Source: Uloborus plumipes
Lineage: Eukaryota; Arthropoda; Arachnida; Araneae; Uloboridae
Reading direction: 5' to 3'
Assembly (NCBI GenBank): GCA_038373865.1
Contig: JAXGGA010001692.1
Span: forward strand, 79,593-143,592
Length of the DNA stretch: 64,000 nt
The translations under genes and the position numbers were made by a program. Under the pieces are notes generated by a model. The model made no database searches. It was not told where the DNA came from and saw only the letters and a program-made list of their open reading frames with translations. Positions 34,987 to 45,300 of this stretch are shown piece after piece. Position 1 is the stretch's first letter. Each line of letters opens with the position of its first letter.

Positions 34987-35130
34987 CTAATCCCTATCCC
35001 TACTGCCACTGCAGAAAACTCCTTGACAGCTTTGAAAAGACTAAAATATTTCTATTACCCAATATACCCAATATGGATCAAGAGTGGTTAGTGTATCTTG
35101 GTGCTAAAAAATCATGATAGTTGATCTTCA
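34987..35130 (+). pseudogene. hAT transposase C-terminal dimerisation remnant
   Basis: One + strand frame reads IPIPTATAENSLTALKRLKYF, matching the well known hAT C-terminal wording (PVTTxxxERSFSALKRIK). Frames around it are shifted and stopped. It belongs to the hAT element at 32881-35329. Confidence 0.7.
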
Positions 35131-35349
35131 AGAGTTTAATTTCCTAGGAAGGATGTTTGAAAATCATAAAAGCCGTTTTTTTTTCTGTTATGTACACCTG
35201 TTTTTATTTGTTTATGTATTTTAATCATCATTTCTATTTTAAGTATTTACTTGAATAAATAAATTCTTAAAGAATTACTTTATATCATGTTGCACCCTCC
35301 CCCACCCATATTTTCTGGATCCGCCACTGTATATATATTTTTTTATATA

Positions 35350-36360
35350 TGGGTCATTCTCCTGAATATGTATTTCTTTAGCCAAAATATGTTCAATTTC
35401 AAAACATTGTTTTCTGCTTTTTTTACTTTTATATGAAAGTGTTACTAAAATTGGCCATTAACAATGGCCCTGCTAAATTGTAATTATTTTACTGGTAAAT
35501 AGAAATTTAAAGATAACTATAATCATAGAGGCGAAATAATAAAAAAAATAACTTCCATAAATCAAATTGTAAGTATTTCATTAGCTTCCCAAAATAGTAA
35601 ATTTGAGAATATATTGATAACTTATAATTTTGGTAGATGCCTAAAATTAATGTATCGCACCTCCCTTATTTATTCTCACCTCTGTGATAATACTGACAAG
35701 AAATTCACGAATGCGACAAACTCTGTAAATATACACCTAATGGATGCATTTTTCAGTGAAAAATTTTATTATTTGTTTTTACAATCTGCAAAAGCTAAGC
35801 ATATGAAAACTTTGGTTTTTAGATTAATTTGCATGCCTGAAGTTATAGTTCATGGAGGTGATATTTCTGAATAATCACGCTTCATTTTTTGAAGCAAAGT
35901 CTATGTATCGTCTTACTCAACTAAAAGCTCACAAAATATTTCCAGCTGAAAATAAACAAGATGGGTGATTTGTATCATGGGAAACAAAGTGATGCCAATA
36001 CTGCCCTCTGTCAATGAAAAATGGAATTTAATGTTCAGGTAATGGAAGTGACAATTTATTGCACAACTTACTTTTATATTCTAATAAAACAAACTAAATC
36101 ACAATGTAAATAAAATTAATTACCTTAAAACATTTAGTATTTGAGACACTTGTGGAAGAAATAATAAATAAATATTTTTTTAAAAGTCAAACAAGTTATT
36201 AAGCAACACGAAGAGCAACATCAGGTGTGTGTGACATGCTATGGAGATGACGAATTCATATACTTCGAACACAGAAAAGAAACGAAAAATTGTTAGAAAA
36301 TTTGATGACAGGTTTAAATTGATATACTTTTACTGAAATTAAATTTTTCAGAATGACCCA
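35350..36360. mobile_element. TA-flanked non-autonomous element with TGGGTCATTCT termini
   Basis: TGGGTCATTCTCCTGAA at 35350 and TTTTTCAGAATGACCCA ending at 36360 are inverted, with TA on both outer sides. An internal hairpin (TTGGCCATTAACAATGGCCC) lies near 35452. The termini resemble those at 59208-60135 (TGGGTGATTCTCTGTAAACT), which suggests one superfamily. The open frame at 35614-35874 within it has no recognisable domain. Confidence 0.75.
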
Positions 36361-36362
36361 TA

Positions 36363-37951
36363 TGCTTTTTAAAATTTCATTTAAAAAAGAAAAAGTAATC
36401 TGCTCAAAAGCAGACAATCCTGCTGTTATTGTGCTTGAGTCCTTAGATACTTTATTAAAGCTTGTAAATAAAGTTTCCGAAATGTAAAAAGTGTTTTGGT
36501 TTTACTTTTTAGTGTTCTGTCTACCTCAACCTATGGTGAAAGAAAAATTAAATGTTATTTATTTGAACCTTTTTTTGCATTTTAAAGCACATTTAAAATC
36601 TCATTTCACCCATATTTTTTCTTGCACTGCCATTTTCTTCATTTTTGCCAAACAATTCTAGGGACTGGCATTTATAATGTGTTGTTAAATTCTTTACTAG
36701 CTTTATAACTCCATTTGTATGTAAAAATGTAACACTGCCTCCTGTATTTAGGACCAACTGTATATATAGGTATTTGTGAAGACATGACTGAATTTTTAAC
36801 ATTGTTTCTTTCTCTATATTTTCTCATCTTTATTCAAGTCCCAAAAATGTTGTGTAAAAAGTGCCTTTGTATTTTTCGTTTGTTTTCAACTTTTACATTT
36901 GTTTTCATTTTGTTGAACATATGTGTCCTTTTTTTTTTTTTAATCTTGTTTTTAATGTAATTATTTAAGTTCAGGTTTGTGCTGCTAAAACTCCACATAC
37001 CTAACATTAATGGAGATTAGTTTGGAACGTTTATAGGATGAAGTATGAAAGTGAAATTCCAAACTCCCATATCCGATGATTCATTCTGTTGTGATTGTGG
37101 CTCACACATTTGTTTACTGAAACCTTTGTAATAATTATATAGTAAATGTAGAAACTTTTTTATTATTGTTTTAAACTGTGCATAAATGATGAATCACGAA
37201 TGCATTTTTTCTAATAATGAACTTTTTCAGTAACTGTTGTTAAGAAGAAATAGTTTGTAGGTTTATATTTGTTCTGACACCTTTGCATGGCTTTAACTGT
37301 TTACTTGTACAACAGTATTAGTTTTTTCCTCCTATTTCTCTGCATATCAGAAACAGCATTTCTTTCCTAATTAATGTAAGAGTATTTCCCTCTCTCATTC
37401 AAATCGTTACTTTATTTAAATTATGCTTAATATTTTCCATTTTGCTGAAAAATAACATATCTTAACATGTGATATAACATTAGTAGTTTTAATTGGTTTT
37501 TATATTTAAAAAAACATTTAATTGAAGTTATTTCTCTCAAGTCAAGCAATCCTCAACATATCTGTAACTTCATCAACTTGAAGCTATGTCATAACATACA
37601 AATATCAAATGTAAAAGAAAACTTATTTAAAAAAAGTATCTTGAAATTTAGTTGTTGATTTATTGAATTTTTTAAACATATTTTCAAGGTGAAGAATGAG
37701 CACAAATTGGGAGATAATTTAATTTTGAACTAAGTTGGCTCAATGTTTTATATGAATCCATTGAATATGTAAATCACTCGGATTCTTTTTAATAATTTGA
37801 TCAAACAAAAAATTGAGGGGTTATTTTTCCTAGTATTATTAAAAATTGAAAATGAGACATAAAACAAGCTAAGCATAACTACTAAAATTAAATAATTTCC
37901 ATGATTTTAGTCTTCAATATACCTTGAAATTATGTATCACCTCACCTTGGT
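36363..37951. other. No gene recognised
   Basis: AT-rich sequence without repeat termini or coding signals that I can identify. Confidence 0.4.
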
Positions 37952-38246
37952 GCCGACCACCTTGTCTAGTGGTCAGAGGAGTCTGACCGTGATGCAGTGG
38001 CCTCGGGTTCGAATCCCGACTCAGGCATGGATGTACTTTCCCTCTCTCCTGTCCTTCCTTTGTGTGAATGACTGTTATGAATGGCTGCCTGCCCTATAAA
38101 CGGGTCTTATGGCTTGTGTGTAGAGCTAAAATCGGACTTGCACCATAATGGTGCTCGTAAAAACGGAAGCCGTATCTATTTCGCCATAAACCGGGTAGAT
38201 GCATCTATTCAGGCTCGGGTTCCCGAATGGCATAAGTAACAACAAC
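37952..38246 (+). mobile_element. tRNA-derived SINE
   Basis: The head resembles a tRNA gene. A box A-like TGTCTAGTGGTCAGAGGA lies near 37973. Box B is GGTTCGAATCC at 38006-38016 and is followed by CGACTCAGGC. The body continues through GGACTTGCACCATAATGG and ends near an AACAACAAC tail at about 38246. RNA polymerase III would transcribe it from the internal boxes. The missing proper acceptor stem and the long unrelated body argue against a functional tRNA. Exact 3' end uncertain. Confidence 0.65.
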
Positions 38247-38740
38247 GTCTTGGTGTAGACATAGCTTTGGCTGTGAGTAGCGACAGAAACTTTAGTTTTT
38301 GAAGGGGTGATTAAATGTGACCAACAATCTCCTGAAAGAAGAGCAGTGTCATATCTACCTAGACCTTCTACAACACAAGACGATATTTTGCCTGGGAGTT
38401 CAAAGAAACCAACCAAATTGCTCCCACAGAAATTCTAAACAATATTTCACCTTCGTCAGATTGACCCAAAATTCAAAGACGTAGAAAAAATAAAGCTATC
38501 AACTAGATGCCGAAAAGGAAAAAAAAAACAGATTGAAACTTGATGAAAAGGGGTGGGGGGGGGTATCAAAGCTAGGTCTATGGACTCATTCCACATCTCA
38601 CTTGCGAGTTGTCAGAATGAAACGAAATTTTACGCATATAAGGACAACATTGATATAAGAAAGTGATTAGAAAATGAGAGTAAAATGATCATTTATTGCA
38701 GGAGAAATCCCTAATAGATAGATGCTTCAGTTCCTTGTTT
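38247..38740. other. No gene recognised
   Basis: Mixed sequence with a poly-G tract near 38555-38569; no supported feature. Confidence 0.35.
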
Positions 38741-38748
38741 AGCCGACT

Positions 38749-39100
38749 CTAGTGTGGATACACGAAATGATACAGGCGAGCTATGAGGCACGATGTCTTA
38801 CTTGATCTTGTTACACAGTTCCAATTCAATAAAACCCGCTGGGCTTCCAACTTACCATCCCTAGTGATGACAAATCTGTGAAACAAGGATACTGACCCTG
38901 CTACGCGTGACCGGGCGTTGTCTAATTGAAAAATGGCTTCTGTTAGCCCTGCCATCAGGACCATTACAAGTGACTGAAACGTGTCACGAACGCACCACTG
39001 CGCTGCCAAGTTCTGGATCATTACTAGGGGTGATTGTATCTAACGCGTACGCGATGATTCATTGTAACATTTTTCGAGCTCTAGGTGGGCAATGCCACTG
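38749..39100 (-). pseudogene. Degenerate Tc1-like transposase fragment (minus strand)
   Basis: The frame contains WCVRDTFQSLVMVLMAG and AIFQLDNARSRVAGSV. This corresponds to the IFQQDNARPHVA block with the second catalytic Asp of Tc1-like transposases. The block after it is not recognisable. No inverted ends were found, so it is an old fragment. Confidence 0.5.
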
Positions 39101-39439
39101 AAAACAAAGTCACGAATAGAGTTTTACACTGTCGGCTACATTTGGAGTAGTGTCGCGTTTGATAGGACTGGATTGCAACAAAATGGAACCAAATAATCTT
39201 CAGCGACAAATCTTAATTGGACACATTATACACTCGTGTACGATGTATGTGTGTGGTGTCCCCATGTGGAAAGCCTCAATAGTGCCTTTACTTTTCAGCT
39301 GCACAGCCCACAGCTTCGGTGAATGTAACGGAGTAACACCGCATACGATCTTCAGTCACCCCAAATATTGAACCACACACAACTAGGCTTGAAATATTGA
39401 ACCACGTTTTTATGATACACTTCAGCCATGTATGATTAG

Positions 39440-39530
39440 CACTCATGGCAGGACTTCAGGAGCCATATTTCAGCAAGACAATGTCGGTCACACACAGCAT
39501 TGGTGTCACAGACTTTCTTTTGCCAGATTA
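39440..39530 (+). pseudogene. Second Tc1-like fragment, opposite orientation
   Basis: The + strand frame reads SGAIFQQDNVGHTQHWCH, again the QQDNxxxH catalytic block. It lies head-to-head with the fragment at 38749-39100, so two insertions or an inversion are involved. Confidence 0.45.
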
Positions 39531-39987
39531 TCAGCTTGGTGATAATCAGGGTTTTTTTTTTTTTTTTTTTCGTGATTATCTGCTCATAGGCAGCTAATTA
39601 GCTAATTCACTAAAAAAGTGGGGGGTCAAAGGAGATACGATGTGGGTGGGGGGGGGGCTGTAAAAAAATCAGTGCATGGCCTGAAAAATAAATAGTTGCG
39701 GTAGACTCACTCTTTCCGATTTGAAGCTACATTTTAATTTTTTATTAAATAATAACATGAGGAATTTAATCTGCTTTCAACTCCATATGTTCCAACAAGG
39801 CATGCTCTCCATTTGTGTTTCCGCATTTAATTCCTACAAACGTGCAGTTTTCTTGGATTATTTACTTGTTATTTAATTGTTTTATTATTTTATTAGATAT
39901 TTACAATAATATCAAAATCCCAACATAGCAACAAGGGTTTTAAAACACATATATGGATAAATATAGGGCAGTGAACTGGTCTTTTTC
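39531..39987. other. No gene; T22 tract
   Basis: Contains a long poly-T at about 39550-39570 and a G-rich block near 39640-39657. Nothing else recognised. Confidence 0.4.
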
Positions 39988-40276
39988 CTTTAAGGTACTT
40001 CTTCTTCTTCTTCTTCTTTTGACGCCTAGATGGCGCGTTATTATGATGAGGTGTGGAGACAAAGTCCCTACTCTCCATTACACATGAAAAAGATAGTCTA
40101 CGATCGAGGTTTTTGCATCATAAAAAGGTAATTTTTATAAAGGTAACTTGATGCCATGTGAGGCTAATGGGCACAGTAAGTCAAGAGGAAAATAGTGCGA
40201 AACAAAACAAAACATAAAACAAACATGAAGAAGATAAACAACCAGAAAACGAAACCAAGTGAAGAGCAAAGGAAAA

Positions 40277-41368
40277 TTAAATATTCAGCACATGTGAGGC
40301 GAACAACATGAGTTGTCGGCCATAGTAAGCATTCTGGAGTAAATCAATGTTGCAGAAGTCCTCAGATGGATTAGCGTAGTTCCTAAGGAATGGGATTAAG
40401 TTGATTCGTTGAGCATTGTATTTGGGGCAATCAAGGAGGACATGAGTAAAGTTTTCGGTAGTCTTGCAACATGAACAGTTAGGTGAATCGGCTTTCTTCA
40501 TACGATAAAGCTTGTCTTTGGTTAGGATTGAGTCTGTTATGATACGGTTTAATAACGTTTCGGTCATTCTATTTTTGACCCAAGGTATTTGGTTTTCAAT
40601 TACTAACTTTCTATTCTTGAATTTTTTCTGGTGTTTGGAATTATTCCAAATAGAGTTGCGTTCGTTTTCAATTTGAGACTTTATGTAGTTCCTGATGTCT
40701 TTATGCGTGCATACTGGGATGATAGGGGTTGATACATTATTTTCAGCCTGTTTGGCTAGTGTGTCGGCCATCTCATTTTCATGGATTCCAACATGGGCTG
40801 GTACCCAATATAGCTCAATGCTATTGGATTCTGCGAACAGTTGGAGATAGGAGCGTGTTGATGTAACTAAAGGATCTTCGTTATATTTTGCGTTGTTCAA
40901 TGCTTTTAATGCACTTAGGCTGTCAGATAGGATTATTGCTGGTTGGGAGTTTGAAAGGAGGAATTTAGCAGTGTACCAAATTGCTGTCAATTCTGCCGTG
41001 AAGACAGAGGAAATAGGGAGGATTTTAAGTTTTCTTTCAACCTTTGACGGACCGTTGTATATTCCGATAGCCACATTGTTATTCTTTGATCCATCCGTAG
41101 CCCATATTTGGAAGTTCTTTTTATTTTCTTTAAATGCTTGAAAAAAGGAGTTGATAGCAGAAGTAATTTTTGTGGTTTGAAATTCTTCTTCATCAGTTCG
41201 AATTATTAGTTTCTTGGTGTTGAATTTTCCAGTTAAGTTTTCTTTGATAATTGGATTTTCATTTAAACAGTTAATTTTTACAATTTGTTCATAGTTTAAT
41301 CTAATAGCTCTTTCTATTTCGTTTTCCTTATTTTCCTTCCCAAGTTTAATAGTGCATCGGTATTTCTT
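40277..41368 (-). CDS. LINE ORF2, RNase H and C-terminal zinc-like part (after frameshift)
   Basis: This frame continues ORF2 after a one-base disturbance in a run of nine A's (T's on the + strand, 41370-41378). It is open back to that run, so the GTG at 41074 is not a true start. RNase H signs are WATDGSKNNN (first Asp), a FTAELTAIW helix with Glu, LSDSLSALKAL (third acidic residue) and WVPAHVGIHENEMADTLAK (His and last Asp). After it come the helical tail and NCSCCKTTENFTHVLLDCPKY, the CCHC-like motif that ends ORF2 of such elements. RNase H removes the RNA template during target-primed reverse transcription. Confidence 0.9.
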   Translation of the reverse strand, partial: KKYRCTIKLGKENKENEIERAIRLNYEQIVKINCLNENPIIKENLTGKFNTKKLIIRTDEEEFQTTKITSAINSFFQAFKENKKNFQIWATDGSKNNNVAIGIYNGPSKVERKLKILPISSVFTAELTAIWYTAKFLLSNSQPAIILSDSLSALKALNNAKYNEDPLVTSTRSYLQLFAESNSIELYWVPAHVGIHENEMADTLAKQAENNVSTPIIPVCTHKDIRNYIKSQIENERNSIWNNSKHQKKFKNRKLVIENQIPWVKNRMTETLLNRIITDSILTKDKLYRMKKADSPNCSCCKTTENFTHVLLDCPKYNAQRINLIPFLRNYANPSEDFCNIDLLQNAYYGRQLMLFASHVLNI

Positions 41369-43964
41369 GTTTTTTTTTGAATAGTTGTTTGCAAAAGAAC
41401 TGAACTGATTTCCAGTGGATTCTGCGTTGAGTTAAATCTATTTTAGTTTGGAATCTGATTAGGTCATTTGGTGCAAAGCTATTGATACCAAATACTATTC
41501 GTATAGATGTGTTAATGATGGTGTCAAGTTTCTTGTAATTACGTTTGCTGTCTTTCGTTCTTGTGATTATGCCATAATCTATTTGCGGAACCAAAACTTG
41601 TTTGATAATTTGAATGAGGCAATTGTTGTTTAAACCGGTGTTCCTGTTACTGAGCCATTTTAAAGCGTTTTGTCTTTTACTGATTTTATATTCTAAGTGT
41701 TGGTTATGTTTGTTCCATTTAAGATTGTTCTGCCAAATTAAACCCAAAATTTTATGTTCGGTGTTCCAGGAGATTGTATCATTTTTTAAGTAGAAAGTTT
41801 TCCCATTTTTTTCTTTTTTAGGCGAAAAGTCGATCAAGCATGATTTTTGCGTGGAGATTGGCATTTCATTTTCGTCAGTCCAAGATTGTAATTGTGTTAG
41901 GCATCTTTCTAGAGCTTTTTCCGCATCTTCTTTTTTTTTGTTACAGATTAAGAGGATTACATCATCTGCGTAAGTGAAAATCTTAGTGTTTGTGAGATAA
42001 TGACCTAGATCAGAAAGGTAGAGATTGAACAGTAGCGGCGAGAGGATAGCTCCCTGTGGCAAACCCCGGTGAACACGAAAGGTGTTGGACGTAGCTCCCC
42101 TCCATTGGACATAAATTTCTCTTTCGGATAAGAAATCCTTTATCCAGTTCACTAATTTTGAGTTCATTTTAAGTTTTATTAACTTATTGATCAATTTAGA
42201 AATTTTCACGTTATCATAGGCGCCTTTTAAGTCCACGCTTATCGCGTAAATGAAGAACTTTTTTTTCCGATTTTTTTCAATATACTTTAGGAGGTCGTAT
42301 GAATATTCGTTTGTACTTCTTTCTGAAGTAAAACCATAAATATAAGTTGGAAGAATGTTCCTTTTCAGTACCCAAGTATTAATTCGGTTAAGGAGGATTT
42401 TTTCTAAGACTTTGATAGTTGTTTGGGTCAGTGCAATTGGTCTATAGCTATCAACCAATTTGGGGTTTTTGGATCCTTTTTTTATAGGAATAAGCTTGGC
42501 TGTTTTCCATAATTTAGGAACAGTTCCTGACTTTAAACTGGTATTGTAAATATCTAGTAGTGCCTGTTTGCCATTTTCAGGTAGAAGTTTAATAGCTTTG
42601 ACCGTTATCCCGTCAGATCCTGGACTTTTGTTTTTCATAAATTTCACGGCATTTAAAAATTCCTGTAAGTTGATTTCGTCAGTTAGGTTGTCTTCAAAAA
42701 CGAAATTAGTCCTTAAAGGGGATAGGTTGTCTTCGTCTTTGTTTGTGAAGAACTCAGCAAAGGTGTTAGCCTGTTCTATTTTTTCAGTTATTCGGCAACC
42801 ATTGGCTTCCAAGATTAAATTGCTTTCATTTACTGTATTCGTTAGGGTTTGTTTGATTTTTTTGATAGAGCCAAAAATATCTTTTGAATTTTTTATGTTG
42901 TAGTTATGTTTTTCCCAGAAAGCTTTTTTTGCTCGTTTTATGGTTAGTTTGAACATGGCTGTTGCTTTTTTTAATTTTATCAAGTTTTCCATACTTGGTG
43001 TTTTTCTCAAGTTTTTTAAGCATTTATTTTTAATCGCTTTTTTTTTAGCACATTCTCTAGTGAACCATTTTAGGCCTGGATTTTTATCATAGAATTTTAT
43101 GGAATTCGTTTCTGCTAATTCTGCTGCTTTCATGGTCCTAGTTATTTCCTCTGTTTGTTGGTTAATATCCGTGTGGTATGGAATTACTGTAAATTGTTGT
43201 TGTAAGGTTTTGTAGACTTGTGACCAATTAGTGTAAGTTTTGGTGATATAGGTTTTTTTGTTTGGTGAATCAATTCTTATGAGGGCAGGAAAGTGGTCAC
43301 TTTGCCCTCTATCATCCAGTCTTGTCCACGAGAAGGACATTACCATTTCCTTGTGGACCGCGGTTAAGTCTAGTATTCCGTCTTCTATGGTTCTATTTAT
43401 TCGAGTTGGGGTTTTATCGTTAAGTATGATTAGATTTGAGTTCTTTAGCCAATTTCCAATTTTAGTTCCACTGGGGGTAGTGATCCTGTCCCCAAATTCT
43501 CTATTTCTGCCATTAAAATCTCCTGTATAAATTGCGCTGCTGTTTTCCCATTTACTGAGTTCATTAATAACACGGTCATTAAGTGTGCCAGGTGCTCTAT
43601 AGCAATTAATTATCTGGTAAATTACCTTTCGGTAAATAACTGAAACAACTAATAATTCTAACCCTGTAGACGATAAATTATAAATTAAATGCGAAGCAAT
43701 GTCTTTTCTAACGTATGTACATAATCCTCCGCCTTTGTGAGGGAATTCTTTTTCCACACCAAAACAAACGTAATTAGAAATAGTAGGTAGCTTACCTGTG
43801 GGAAGCCACGTTTCTTGAAGGCAAATAATGAGCGGGCAAGTCCAAGCAATAAAAAATTTAAGATAATCCAAGTTGGCCGAAAGGCCCCGAATGTTCCAAG
43901 AAAGTAAAAAAGCCACACCGGGCGGAGAAACAAAGAGGGAATTAGTATTCATCAGGGAGCTCAA
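41346..43964 (-). CDS. LINE ORF2, endonuclease and reverse transcriptase
   Basis: 872 codons. Residues 20-235 form an APE-type endonuclease: LSWNIRGLSA, then LQETWLP (Glu 51), YTGDFNGRN (Asp 149) and QSDHFPALI (Asp-His 223-224). Residues 440-720 form the reverse transcriptase: KSPGSDGITVKAIK, SYRPIAL, AISVDLKGAYD (Asp 578), HRGLPQGAILSPLLFNLYL, and FTYADDVI with the catalytic YADD at 665-668. All catalytic residues are present. The frame ends prematurely at the A9 run and then resumes as RNase H at 40277-41368. It begins 23 bases before the ORF1 stop, in another frame, so translation probably depends on reinitiation. The endonuclease nicks the target and the transcriptase copies the RNA there. 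Confidence 0.93.
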   Translation of the reverse strand: MSSLMNTNSLFVSPPGVAFLLSWNIRGLSANLDYLKFFIAWTCPLIICLQETWLPTGKLPTISNYVCFGVEKEFPHKGGGLCTYVRKDIASHLIYNLSSTGLELLVVSVIYRKVIYQIINCYRAPGTLNDRVINELSKWENSSAIYTGDFNGRNREFGDRITTPSGTKIGNWLKNSNLIILNDKTPTRINRTIEDGILDLTAVHKEMVMSFSWTRLDDRGQSDHFPALIRIDSPNKKTYITKTYTNWSQVYKTLQQQFTVIPYHTDINQQTEEITRTMKAAELAETNSIKFYDKNPGLKWFTRECAKKKAIKNKCLKNLRKTPSMENLIKLKKATAMFKLTIKRAKKAFWEKHNYNIKNSKDIFGSIKKIKQTLTNTVNESNLILEANGCRITEKIEQANTFAEFFTNKDEDNLSPLRTNFVFEDNLTDEINLQEFLNAVKFMKNKSPGSDGITVKAIKLLPENGKQALLDIYNTSLKSGTVPKLWKTAKLIPIKKGSKNPKLVDSYRPIALTQTTIKVLEKILLNRINTWVLKRNILPTYIYGFTSERSTNEYSYDLLKYIEKNRKKKFFIYAISVDLKGAYDNVKISKLINKLIKLKMNSKLVNWIKDFLSEREIYVQWRGATSNTFRVHRGLPQGAILSPLLFNLYLSDLGHYLTNTKIFTYADDVILLICNKKKEDAEKALERCLTQLQSWTDENEMPISTQKSCLIDFSPKKEKNGKTFYLKNDTISWNTEHKILGLIWQNNLKWNKHNQHLEYKISKRQNALKWLSNRNTGLNNNCLIQIIKQVLVPQIDYGIITRTKDSKRNYKKLDTIINTSIRIVFGINSFAPNDLIRFQTKIDLTQRRIHWKSVQFFCKQLFKKKQEIPMHY

Positions 43965-45108
43965 ACTCCAAGTCCTCCGTAGCGTCAGGGTGATTATTGT
44001 CGAAAGGCAGCGGGCTGCCGGGAAATCCGTACGGTTTCCCTTCGATATTACAGATTTTTGTTTTAATTTGGCTTATCTCAAGCTCAATATTTTTAAACCA
44101 GTTGCTTTTGGATAGCACTATAATATTATTTAGTTCCGCCGTTATTTTTGTTAAAGTTTCCGTTAGCTTCTCGATCTCTTTATTTTTTTGTGCAATGATT
44201 CCTTCCAGGTTTTTAATTTTCAACACTTCCGCTGACACAGTTTGTACTTTATTAACACTTGGGCCGGTTGATACCCCAGCAGCCACCTTAGCCCAGGACT
44301 TTTCTTCTCCGGGAGTTGGACGGTTTTGTTTTTTTACAATTTCTTGGTAGTATGGGCAGGTTTTGTTTGTGCTTTCATGGTTTCCTCCACAATGTAGGCA
44401 TTTGGGGGCGGAATCACAGGTTTCATGGTCTCCCCCACATTTGGGACAGCGAGTTGCACTCTTACAATAGCGTTTTATATGTCCATATCTTTGACAATTA
44501 TAACAGATTTTAGGTTGTTCTTTATATGCTTCTAGTCTGTAACGTATGCGTCCTATGTAAATATGATCTCTGTCTGTTTTACCTATTTCTTTTATGAGAA
44601 TTGTTGTAGTAGGTACTGTGGACTCCCTTCTGGTAAAACGTATAAGGCCTAGTACGTTAATACGCTCTTCTTTTAGTTTTCCAGCTAGGTAGTCCAAACT
44701 TATGTCAGTACTCACTCCTTTTATGATGAATTTTGTCGTGATAGGTTCTTCTATGATACGCGCGCTGACCTCAGCTTCATTAAACTTCCTTAGTTGGATA
44801 AGGTTTCTGGCCGTCGTAATGTCCTTCGTGCTAATTACCAGATTCTGGCTCCGCGTTATTTGTACCGTATCTTCCTTTTTAGTTATTTTCTCAATAGCTT
44901 CATGGAGACTTCTGGTTTTTATTGACCCAATTGGGCTATTGGTTCCAGATATAACAATTTTTATTTCCGTCGCTCCATTGCCCAAGGCAAGCTTTAACTT
45001 TTCATTGATTGAAATGCTGGTCTCCCATACATTTTCATTTTTCTTGGGGTTTTTTTCCTTTTGGTTAAGTTGGGAACTATCTTCGTTTTTGCGTTTAGAG
45101 GACCCCAT
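43942..45108 (-). CDS. LINE ORF1, gag-like nucleic-acid-binding protein
   Basis: 388 residues, intact. A Lys/Glu-rich N-terminus is followed by a fold with TTKFIIKGVSTDISLDYLA (about residues 124-142), like the conserved region before the knuckles in I/Jockey-type gag proteins. Three zinc knuckles lie between residues 202 and 251: CYNCQRYGHIKRYC, CPKCGGDHETC and CLHCGGNHESTNKTC. A coiled-coil-like stretch (LEGIIAQKNKEIEKLTETL) follows near residue 310. The protein is expected to coat the RNA. It starts at ATG 45108 and overlaps ORF2 by 23 bases. Confidence 0.92.
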   Translation of the reverse strand: MGSSKRKNEDSSQLNQKEKNPKKNENVWETSISINEKLKLALGNGATEIKIVISGTNSPIGSIKTRSLHEAIEKITKKEDTVQITRSQNLVISTKDITTARNLIQLRKFNEAEVSARIIEEPITTKFIIKGVSTDISLDYLAGKLKEERINVLGLIRFTRRESTVPTTTILIKEIGKTDRDHIYIGRIRYRLEAYKEQPKICYNCQRYGHIKRYCKSATRCPKCGGDHETCDSAPKCLHCGGNHESTNKTCPYYQEIVKKQNRPTPGEEKSWAKVAAGVSTGPSVNKVQTVSAEVLKIKNLEGIIAQKNKEIEKLTETLTKITAELNNIIVLSKSNWFKNIELEISQIKTKICNIEGKPYGFPGSPLPFDNNHPDATEDLEFELPDEY

Positions 45109-45300
45109 TCAAAGAAAAAACAATAACCTCATCTGGAGGTTGCAAAATAAGAACAAAAGTGCAGCTAGAAATATAGCCAATGCACATAGACTAAGCAAAG
45201 AACACAAGAATGAAAACCGAAAAGTCCAAATACACTTCACATAGAGCCCACGTGTAAGCGACCACACCTCGCGTCAACCACACCGTCTTTAAGGTACTTC

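Larger units (their letters stand above)
32881..35329 (+). mobile_element. hAT element remnant split by a Tc1 insertion
   Basis: The left end CAGTGGTAGATCCAGCAGGG lies at 32881. The right end CTGGATCCGCCACTG finishes at 35329. The outer 8 bp (CTACAGTA and TATATATA) do not match, so the duplication is lost. A hAT C-terminal dimerisation remnant lies at about 34987-35070. Removing the nested Tc1 element leaves about 950 bp, so most of the transposase has been deleted. Confidence 0.75.
40002..45286 (-). mobile_element. Full-length non-LTR retrotransposon (I/Jockey-type LINE with RNase H)
   Basis: On the minus strand the order is a 5' UTR of about 180 bp, ORF1 (gag-like), ORF2 (endonuclease, reverse transcriptase, RNase H), a 3' UTR of about 260 bp, and a (GAA)n tail (40002-40018 on the + strand as TTC units). 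The 14-bp duplication CTTTAAGGTACTTC flanks it at 39988-40001 and 45287-45300 without mismatch. Length 5,285 bp is that of a complete element. RNase H plus a three-knuckle gag is known from the I and related groups, and I favour that. Perfect duplications and nearly intact frames show a recent insertion. Confidence 0.92.

Noticed and set aside
37952..38025. Functional tRNA gene
   Set aside because: Boxes A and B are present but the acceptor stem does not close, and a long non-tRNA body follows; a SINE fits better.
42568..45244. Long + strand open frames opposite the LINE (for example 44702-45244)
   Set aside because: Antisense shadows of the genuine minus-strand ORF1 and ORF2.
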